The notes under the pieces are model-generated. The model was given only the letters and a program-made list of their open reading frames with translations. It did not search any database and had not been told where the DNA came from. The translations under genes were made by a program, and so were the position numbers. Below are positions 58,188-64,000 of a DNA stretch of 64,000 bases, piece by piece (within the stretch, counting starts at the first letter, position 1; the number at the start of each line of letters is the position of its first letter). The stretch is from Streptomyces tendae (GTDB lineage: Bacteria; Actinomycetota; Actinomycetes; Streptomycetales; Streptomycetaceae). The stretch lies in contig NZ_BMUY01000009.1 of NCBI RefSeq assembly GCF_014650435.1, positions 1-64,000 of the forward strand, read 5' to 3'.

Positions 58188-61100
58188 ATGCCGGGTTTCA
58201 CGCATCTGCACACCGTCTCCGGGTTCTCCGCCCGCTACGGCGCCTCCCACCCGGAGCGGCTGGCCGAGCGCGCCGTCGAGCGGGGCATGGACGCCCTCGC
58301 CCTCACCGACCGCGACACCCTCGCGGGCACCGTCCGCTTCGCCAAGGCCTGCGCGCGGGCGGGCGTCCGTCCGCTGTTCGGTGCGGAGCTGGCGGTCGCC
58401 GCTCCCGCGCCCGAGTCCGCCGACCGCACGGAGACCTCCGTACGCCGGGACCGCCGCCGCGTCCCCGTGCGCGGCGGCGCCTTCGTCGACGAGTCGGCCC
58501 CGCGGGTGACTTTTCTCGCCCGCGACGGCGCCCGCGGCTGGGCCGACCTGTGCCGCCTGGTCTCCGCCGCCCACACGGCCGAGGACGGCCCGCTGCTGTC
58601 CTGGCCCGACAACCACGCCGACGGCCTGACCGTCCTGCTCGGCCCCGGCTCCGACGTCGGCCGCGCCCTCGCCGCGGGCCGTCCCGACCGCGCGGCGCGG
58701 CTCCTCGCCCCGTGGCGGGAGGTCTACGGCGACGCCCTGCGCCTGGAGGCCGTCTGGCACGGCCGCGAGGGCACCGGCCCCGGCTCCCTGAGGCTGGCCT
58801 CCCGCACCGTCGGTTTCGCCGCCGAGCAGGGGGTGCGGCCGGTGCTCTCCAACGCAGTCCGCTACGCCGACCCCGGCCAGGGCCAGGTCGCCGACGTCCT
58901 GGACGCCGCCCGCCGCCTGGTCCCGATCGGCGCCGGCAAGGAGCTGGACTCCGGCGAGGCATGGCTCAAGGACGCCGGTGCCATGCGGGACGCCGCCGAG
59001 CGGATCGTCGAGTCCGCGGGCTTCCGGCGCGACACCGCCCACCGCCTGCTGGAGCAGACCCGGGCCACGGCCGCCGAGTGCCTGGTCGACCCCGAGGACG
59101 ACCTCGGCATGGGCGCCGTCCACTTCCCCGAACCGCACCTGGTCGGCGCCGGGCGGCGCACCGCCCAGCGGGCGCTCGCCTCCCGGGCGGCGGCCGGCAT
59201 GGTGCGGCGCGGCTACGACCGGCGCCGGGACCACCGGGAGTACTGGGAGCGGATGCACCACGAGCTGGACATCATCGCCCACCACGGCTTCGCCTCGTAC
59301 TTCCTCACCGTCGCCCAGGTCGTGGACGACGTACGGCACATGGGCATCCGGGTCGCCGCGCGCGGCTCCGGCGCGGGCTCGCTCGTCAACCACCTCCTGG
59401 GCATCGCGCACGCCGACCCGGTCGAGCACGGGCTGCTGATGGAGCGGTTCCTGTCCAAGGAGCGGGTGGTGCTGCCCGACATCGACATCGACGTGGAGTC
59501 CGCGCGCCGGCTCGAGGTCTACCGCGCGATCATCGGCCGGTTCGGCACCGAACGGGTCGCCACGGTCGCCATGCCGGAGACGTACCGGGTGCGGCACGCC
59601 ATCCGCGACGTGGGCGCCGCCCTGTCCATGGACCCGGCCGAGATCGACCGGGTCGCCAAGTCCTTCCCGCACATCCGCGCCCGCGACGCCCGCGCGGCCC
59701 TGGAGGAGCTGCCCGAACTCAAAGCGCTGGCGGGGGAGCAGGAGCGGTACGGCAAGCTCTGGGAGCTGGTCGAGGGCCTCGACGCCCTCCCGCGCGGCGT
59801 CGCCATGCACCCCTGCGGCGTCCTCCTGTCCGACGCCTCCCTGCTCTCGCGTACGCCGGTCATGCCGACCAGCGGCGAGGGCTTCCCGATGGCGCAGTTC
59901 GACAAGGACGACGTCGAGGACCTCGGGCTGCTCAAGCTGGACGTGCTCGGGGTGCGGATGCAGTCGGCGATGGCGCACGCGGTCGCCGAGGTGAAGCGGG
60001 CCACCGGCACCGAGGTCGACCTGGACGCCGTACCCGAGGGCGATCCGGCGACATACCGGATGATCCAGTCCGCCGAGACGCTGGGCTGCTTCCAGATCGA
60101 GTCGCCGGGGCAGCGGGACCTGGTCGGCAGGCTCCAGCCGTCGACCTTCCACGACCTCGTGGTCGACATCTCGCTCTTCCGGCCGGGTCCGGTCGCCGCC
60201 GACATGGTGCGGCCGTTCATCGAGGCCCGGCACGGCCGGGCGCCGGTGCGTTACCCGCACGAGGACCTGGCGGAGCCGCTGGCGGGGACGTACGGGGTCG
60301 TCGTCTTCCACGAGCAGATCATCGACATCGTCGACATCATGACCGGCTGCGGACGCGGCGAGGCGGACCGGGTGCGGCGCGGTCTTTCCGACCCGGAGTC
60401 GCAGGGGCGGATCAAGGTGTGGTTCGCGCAGCACGCGACGGCGAACGGCTACGACGCGGAAACGATCCGGCGGACCTGGGAGATCGTCGAGGCGTTCGGC
60501 AGCTACGGCTTCTGCAAGGCGCACGCCGTCGCCTTCGCGGTGCCCACCTACCAGTCGGCGTGGCTGAAGGCCCATCACCCGGCCGCGTTCTACGCCGGGT
60601 TGCTCACCCACGACCCCGGCATGTACCCCAAGCGGCTGCTGCTGGCGGACGCGCGGCGGCGCGGGGTGCCGATCCTGCCGCTGGACGTGAACGAGTCCGG
60701 GGTCGCACACCGTATCGAACTGGTGTCTGAACCGGGTAAGGCCCGCCGGACGAAGACCTGGGGACTGCGCCTCGCCCTCTCCGACGTGCACGGCATCAGC
60801 GAGGCCGAGGCGGAACGGATCGCCGAGGGACAGCCCTACGCCTCCCTGCTCGACTTCTGGGAACGGGGCCGCCCCAGCAGGCCGCTGGCCGCACGGCTCG
60901 CCCAGGTCGGCGCGCTGGACGCGTTCGGCGCCAACCGCCGGGACCTGCAACTGCACCTGACCGAACTGCATCGCGGCGCCCGGGGCGGACGCGGAGACCA
61001 GCTCCCCCTGACCGGCGGCCGCAGGACCGCCTCCGCCGGGCTGCCCGACCTCACCTCCGAGGAGAAGCTCAGCGCCGAACTGGGCGTGCTCTCCATGGAC

Positions 61101-61733
61101 GCCTCGCGCAACCTGATGGACGACCACCGCACCTTCCTGCGCGAGCTGGGCGTGGTGTCGGCCAAGCGGCTGCGCGAGGCGCGGCACGGCGAGACGGTGC
61201 TGGTCGCGGGCGCCAAGGCGGCCACCCAGACCCCGCCGATCCGCTCCGGGCGGCGCGTCATCTTCTCCACCCTGGACGACGGCTCGGGACTGGTCGACCT
61301 CGCCTTCTTCGACGACTCGCACGACGCCTGCGCGCACACCGTCTTCCACTCCTGGCTGCTGCTGGTGCGCGGGGTGGTGCAGCGGCGCGGCCCGCGCAGC
61401 CTCAGCGTCGTCGGCTCCGCCGCCTGGAACCTCGCCGAACTGCTGGAGGTCCGCCGGGAGGAGGGCCTGGAGGGCGTCGCCGCCCGGCTGGCCGCGGCGG
61501 GCGCGAGCCAGGAGGGCGACGACCCCGAGGGCGGCCCGGCGCGCCGCCGTCTCGCCGGTTCGGACGGGCAACCCGCGCCGGCCGGCTCCGCGGCCCAGGA
61601 CCCGATGGAGCAGCGGAAGATCCGCATGTCCACCGGGTACGAGATGCACCCCTGGGCCGATCTGCGCCCCGCGGGCGAAGGGCCCGCGGTCGGAAGGAAG
61701 TTGTGGCACCAGAGTCCGGGGAGTGCGGGATGA
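58188..61733 (+). CDS. dnaE2: DNA polymerase III alpha subunit DnaE2 (error-prone type)
   Basis: 1181 residues from ATG 58188 (GGGAGG 58176-58181). The PHP domain opens with GFTHLHTVSGFSARYGASHP; polymerase palm residues are in VVLPDIDIDVESARRLEVYR (near residue 430) and GNDxE-type motifs downstream (CFQIESPGQRDLVGRLQPS; FHEQIIDIVDIMTGCGRGEA; GSYGFCKAHAVAFA). A C-terminal OB fold (LRSGRRVIFSTLDDGSG-like) follows. S. coelicolor DnaE2 sits at this locus and is damage-induced but dispensable, as I recall. It overlaps the Y-family gene by ATGA. Confidence 0.93.
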   Translation: MPGFTHLHTVSGFSARYGASHPERLAERAVERGMDALALTDRDTLAGTVRFAKACARAGVRPLFGAELAVAAPAPESADRTETSVRRDRRRVPVRGGAFVDESAPRVTFLARDGARGWADLCRLVSAAHTAEDGPLLSWPDNHADGLTVLLGPGSDVGRALAAGRPDRAARLLAPWREVYGDALRLEAVWHGREGTGPGSLRLASRTVGFAAEQGVRPVLSNAVRYADPGQGQVADVLDAARRLVPIGAGKELDSGEAWLKDAGAMRDAAERIVESAGFRRDTAHRLLEQTRATAAECLVDPEDDLGMGAVHFPEPHLVGAGRRTAQRALASRAAAGMVRRGYDRRRDHREYWERMHHELDIIAHHGFASYFLTVAQVVDDVRHMGIRVAARGSGAGSLVNHLLGIAHADPVEHGLLMERFLSKERVVLPDIDIDVESARRLEVYRAIIGRFGTERVATVAMPETYRVRHAIRDVGAALSMDPAEIDRVAKSFPHIRARDARAALEELPELKALAGEQERYGKLWELVEGLDALPRGVAMHPCGVLLSDASLLSRTPVMPTSGEGFPMAQFDKDDVEDLGLLKLDVLGVRMQSAMAHAVAEVKRATGTEVDLDAVPEGDPATYRMIQSAETLGCFQIESPGQRDLVGRLQPSTFHDLVVDISLFRPGPVAADMVRPFIEARHGRAPVRYPHEDLAEPLAGTYGVVVFHEQIIDIVDIMTGCGRGEADRVRRGLSDPESQGRIKVWFAQHATANGYDAETIRRTWEIVEAFGSYGFCKAHAVAFAVPTYQSAWLKAHHPAAFYAGLLTHDPGMYPKRLLLADARRRGVPILPLDVNESGVAHRIELVSEPGKARRTKTWGLRLALSDVHGISEAEAERIAEGQPYASLLDFWERGRPSRPLAARLAQVGALDAFGANRRDLQLHLTELHRGARGGRGDQLPLTGGRRTASAGLPDLTSEEKLSAELGVLSMDASRNLMDDHRTFLRELGVVSAKRLREARHGETVLVAGAKAATQTPPIRSGRRVIFSTLDDGSGLVDLAFFDDSHDACAHTVFHSWLLLVRGVVQRRGPRSLSVVGSAAWNLAELLEVRREEGLEGVAARLAAAGASQEGDDPEGGPARRRLAGSDGQPAPAGSAAQDPMEQRKIRMSTGYEMHPWADLRPAGEGPAVGRKLWHQSPGSAG

Positions 61734-62698
61734 CGATTCTCTGCGTACGTTTCCAGCTACCGCCGATGTACGAGGCGGCCCTGCCCGAACTGCTCGGTCT
61801 CCTCGAGGAGTTCACGCCGGTCGTCGAGGCGCTGCCGCCCGACGGGGCGCTGGCCGACCTGCGCGGCGCCGAGCGGTACTTCGGGCGCGACGCCGTGGAA
61901 CTGGCCTCGGTGATCCGGGTGCGCGCCCTCGCGCTGCACGGCGTGGACTGCGTGATCGGCGCCGGACCGGGCCCGATGCTGGCCCGCATGGCCCTGCGCG
62001 ACGCCCGCCCGGGACTGACCCGTGCGGTGCCCGGCGGCGAGGAGCGCGCGTTCCTCGACGGCAAGCCCGTCGCCGCGCTGCCCGGAGTCGGCACCGCGAC
62101 CGCCCGCACCCTGTGCGAGTACGGCCTCGACACCCTCGGCCGGGTCGCCGCCGCGCCGCTGTCCACGCTCCAGCGCCTGGTCGGCGCGAGGACCGGCCGC
62201 GAGCTGCACGAGAAGGCCCAGGGCGTCGACCGCGGCCGGGTCGTCCCCAACGGCGTCTCCCGGTCCCTGGCCGCCGACCGCCCCTTCGACCGCGACGAAC
62301 TCGACCCCGACCGCCACCGCCGCGCCCTGCTCTCGGCCGCCGGAGACCTGGGCGCCCGGCTGCGCGCCGTGGACAAGGTCTGCCGCACCCTCACCCTCAC
62401 CGTCCGCTACGCCGACCGGTCGGCCACCACTCGCAGCCGCACCCTGAAGGAGCCGACCGCGCACTCGGCGGCCCTGACCCGGACCGCGTACGACCTGTAC
62501 GAGGCGCTCGGCCTCCAGCGCGCCCGGGTCCGTTCGATCGCTCTGCGCGCCGAGGGGCTCACGCCCGCCGAACACGCCTCCCACCAGCTCACCTTCGACC
62601 CCGTGGACGAGAAGGTCCGCCGCATCGAGGAGGTCGCGGACCGCGCGCGGGCGAAGTTCGGGCCGAAGGCGGTGATGCCGGGGTCGCTGGCGGCGTGA
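61730..62698 (+). CDS. Y-family DNA polymerase homolog lacking catalytic acids (ImuB/DinB3-like)
   Basis: 322 residues from ATG 61730, translationally coupled to dnaE2. It keeps the family's HhH thumb (VAALPGVGTATARTLCEYGL) and little-finger domain (NGVSRSLAADRPFDRDELDP, RARVRSIALRAEGLTPAEHA). At the N-terminus, where active polymerases have a D-x-D-type motif, it reads TILCVRFQLPPMYEAALPEL, and the SIDE motif position reads PPDGALADLRG. So the metal-binding acids appear lost, as in ImuB, the non-catalytic adaptor of DnaE2. There is no imuA' gene here. Confidence 0.88.
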   Translation: MTILCVRFQLPPMYEAALPELLGLLEEFTPVVEALPPDGALADLRGAERYFGRDAVELASVIRVRALALHGVDCVIGAGPGPMLARMALRDARPGLTRAVPGGEERAFLDGKPVAALPGVGTATARTLCEYGLDTLGRVAAAPLSTLQRLVGARTGRELHEKAQGVDRGRVVPNGVSRSLAADRPFDRDELDPDRHRRALLSAAGDLGARLRAVDKVCRTLTLTVRYADRSATTRSRTLKEPTAHSAALTRTAYDLYEALGLQRARVRSIALRAEGLTPAEHASHQLTFDPVDEKVRRIEEVADRARAKFGPKAVMPGSLAA

Positions 62699-62710
62699 GG
62701 CCCCCGCGGG

Positions 62711-63085
62711 TCAGTTGGCCCACGGGGGAGTGATCCGGGTGCCGTCGGCCAGCTCCGCGGTCAGCCCGACCGAGGTGGTGACCCAGGAGGTCGCGGTCCG
62801 GTCGGTGGGGTTCTCGACGGCGAAGGCGGCACCGGCGTTGATGATCACCGTGTCCCCCGCGGTGACACGCTCGGTGTGGCCGTCGAGGGTGATCAGCAGC
62901 TCGCCGGTGAGCAGGTGGAAGACCTCTTCCCGGCTGACGGTGTGCGCGGGCGCCTTCGTCCCCGCCGGGATCTCGCCCCGCCAGGCGCAGAGCTCCTTGC
63001 TGCCGGTGCGGGGAGCGGCGTACGAGACGAATCGGGTGCCGTGGATCTCGTGGACGCTGCCTTCGGACGTGCGGACGACGGGCAT
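62711..63085 (-). CDS. Cupin-domain protein
   Basis: 124 residues from ATG 63085 with GGAGGAG upstream. Cupin motif 1 is reduced (PAGTKAPAHTVSREEVFHLLTG) and motif 2 is GDTVIINAGAAFAVENP. The metal ligands are incomplete: the usual H-x-H is APAHT. Small single-domain cupin; substrate unknown. It faces the MarR gene across two shared operators and is probably its target. Confidence 0.88.
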   Translation of the reverse strand: MPVVRTSEGSVHEIHGTRFVSYAAPRTGSKELCAWRGEIPAGTKAPAHTVSREEVFHLLTGELLITLDGHTERVTAGDTVIINAGAAFAVENPTDRTATSWVTTSVGLTAELADGTRITPPWAN

Positions 63086-63107
63086 GGCGGGCTCCTCCGA
63101 GCTTATG

Positions 63108-63156
63108 GTCAAGTAGCTTGACTATCTCTACGGCCCTTATGGTCAAGCTCCTTGAC
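63108..63156. promoter_or_regulatory. Twin MarR-type operators between cupin and marR genes
   Basis: GTCAAGTAGCTTGAC (63108-63122) and GTCAAGCTCCTTGAC (63142-63156) are two copies of the dyad GTCAAG-N3-CTTGAC, 34 bp centre to centre. The second overlaps TTGACC (63152-63157), a -35 for marR with TCAATG 17 nt later (63175-63180). A further half-site (GTCAAG) is at 63163. The layout predicts joint control of both genes. Confidence 0.85.
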
Positions 63157-63185
63157 CAAAGTGTCAAGGGTGTTTCAATGCGGTC

Positions 63186-63632
63186 GTGCAGAACTCCGAC
63201 GCCATGGCCCTCACCGCCGCCCTGCTCGCCGCGGCCGGCGGGCTCACGCAGCGCATCCACGAGGGCGTCGTCGCCCGCGGCTTCGAGGGGGTCCGGCCCG
63301 CGCACGGGTTCGCCTTCGCCCGGCTCGCCCCGGACGGCGCGACGGTCACCGACCTGGCCGTGCACCTGGGGGTGACCAAGCAGGCCGCAAGTCAGCTCGT
63401 CGACGAGCTGGTCCGCAAGGGGTACGCCGAGCGGCGGCCGCATCCTGCCGACGCGCGCGCCCGGCTCGTCGTCATGACGGAGGCGGGGTGGGCCTGCACG
63501 CGGGCCGCGGAGGCGGCGGCCGCCGAGGCCGTGGGCGCGTGGGCCGAGGTGCTCGGCGAGGACGGGGTGCGCGCGCTGCGCGCCGGTCTGCTGCGCGTTG
63601 CACCGGGCGGGCCGATCCGGCCCAGCTGGTGA
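63186..63632 (+). CDS. MarR-family transcriptional regulator
   Basis: 148 residues from GTG 63186. A winged helix-turn-helix is seen in ATVTDLAVHLGVTKQAASQL, VDELVRKGYAERRPHPADAR and ARLVVMTEAGWACTRAA. No ribosome site precedes the GTG, while a -35/-10 pair ends 5 nt upstream, suggesting a leaderless mRNA. It likely represses itself and the cupin gene through the twin operators; the signal is unknown. Confidence 0.92.
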   Translation: MQNSDAMALTAALLAAAGGLTQRIHEGVVARGFEGVRPAHGFAFARLAPDGATVTDLAVHLGVTKQAASQLVDELVRKGYAERRPHPADARARLVVMTEAGWACTRAAEAAAAEAVGAWAEVLGEDGVRALRAGLLRVAPGGPIRPSW

Positions 63633-63687
63633 CCCGGGCCCTCTATCACCTGCGCCACCGACGACGTCGGTTATCGCTGGAAGTTTT

Positions 63688-63736
63688 TACTGACGCGTAA
63701 CTTCACGCGTGCGCTACTCGCCCGTAACTTGACGAG
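63688..63736 (+). promoter_or_regulatory. Direct repeats upstream of the lipase gene
   Basis: TACTGACGCGTAACTTCACG (from 63688) and TACTCGCCCGTAACTTGACG (from 63715) are 27 bp apart and match at 17 of 22 positions. The second merges with TTGACG (63729-63734), a possible -35, and a 12-bp palindrome TGATCCGGATCA follows at 63751-63762. They look like an operator pair for lipase control. Confidence 0.6.
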
Positions 63737-63811
63737 TGAACAGCATCCCGTGATCCGGATCACAGGGCGTCCTGTCATCGAAACTCCCCTGCCCCGCAAG
63801 GAGATCACCCG

Positions 63812-64000
63812 ATGCTGCCCTGGATACGCGCGCTCAGACCCCTGACAGCCCTGCTGCTGGCCGCCGCCATCGCCCTGGTCCCCGCCACCACCGCCCACGC
63901 CGCGGACGCGCGCCCTGCCTCCGGCTGGAACGACTACACCTGCAAGCCCTCCGCCGCCCACCCCCGCCCGGTGGTCCTGGTCCACGGCACCTTCGGGAAC
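63812..64000 (+). CDS. Secreted lipase precursor, 5' part
   Basis: 63 codons from ATG 63812 (AAGGAG about 63798-63803) run off the window end. A signal peptide LRPLTALLLAAAIALVPATT with a cut near AHA-AD is followed by NDYTCKPSAAHPRPVVLVHG and TFGN, the oxyanion-hole HG motif of alpha/beta-hydrolase lipases (PF01674 type). S. coelicolor carries a secreted lipase next to this marR gene. The catalytic triad lies beyond the window. Confidence 0.85.
   Translation, partial: MLPWIRALRPLTALLLAAAIALVPATTAHAADARPASGWNDYTCKPSAAHPRPVVLVHGTFGN

Overview
The window is high-GC actinomycete chromosome with a strong G/C third-position bias, GTG and TTG starts, ATGA/GTGA stop-start overlaps and secreted streptogrisin-type proteases. 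The gene content (sflA, the pyrG-ald-parA-scpAB block, dnaE2, a secreted lipase) and its order match my recollection of Streptomyces of the coelicolor/lividans type. No database was searched.

Layout. (1) 1-150: end of an rRNA operon (5S 3' part, strong terminator). (2) 221-12000: core block in the order known from Mycobacterium tuberculosis (TPR protein, HAD phosphatase, small protein, tlyA, nadK, recN), interrupted by an iron-box-controlled ABC importer operon lacking a binding protein. (3) 12278-18052: GT4 glycosyltransferase, PucR regulator divergent from an F420-type LLM oxidoreductase, GH15 enzyme. (4) 18602-29705: pyrG, Nudix hydrolase, NTPase-TPR protein, ald, then a chromosome-organisation operon (ParA, ribbon-helix-helix-like protein, ScpA, ScpB) ending in an RluB-type pseudouridine synthase. 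(5) 29764-33392: an island with an NrtR-type Nudix regulator and its likely operator, an ADP-ribosylglycohydrolase, two RlaP-like nucleotidyltransferases with overlapping 3' ends, and a Rieske lipoprotein. (6) 33553-38021: chorismate mutase, prephenate dehydrogenase, then cmk-plsC-der. (7) 38093-48815: Streptomyces-specific and envelope genes, MFS exporter, acyl-CoA dehydrogenase, sflA, and a DUF5685 protein with an extremely cysteine-rich tail. (8) 49413-54213: a flavoprotein/monooxygenase operon whose amino-acid-type ABC permease and ATPase genes are reduced to in-frame remnants. (9) 54530-56821: two tandem streptogrisin precursors. (10) 56938-64000: membrane protein, LexA-boxed dnaE2 plus a catalytically degenerate Y-family polymerase, cupin/MarR pair with twin operators, and the start of a secreted lipase.

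The most interesting items are the NrtR/ARH/RlaP island (a possible ADP-ribose-sensing RNA or nucleotide repair unit), the ParA plus RHH-like pair beside ScpAB, the ImuB-like partner of DnaE2, the decayed transporter inside an intact oxidase operon, the 23-cysteine tail, and a recurring -10 box placed 6-7 nt before start codons that suggests many leaderless mRNAs.
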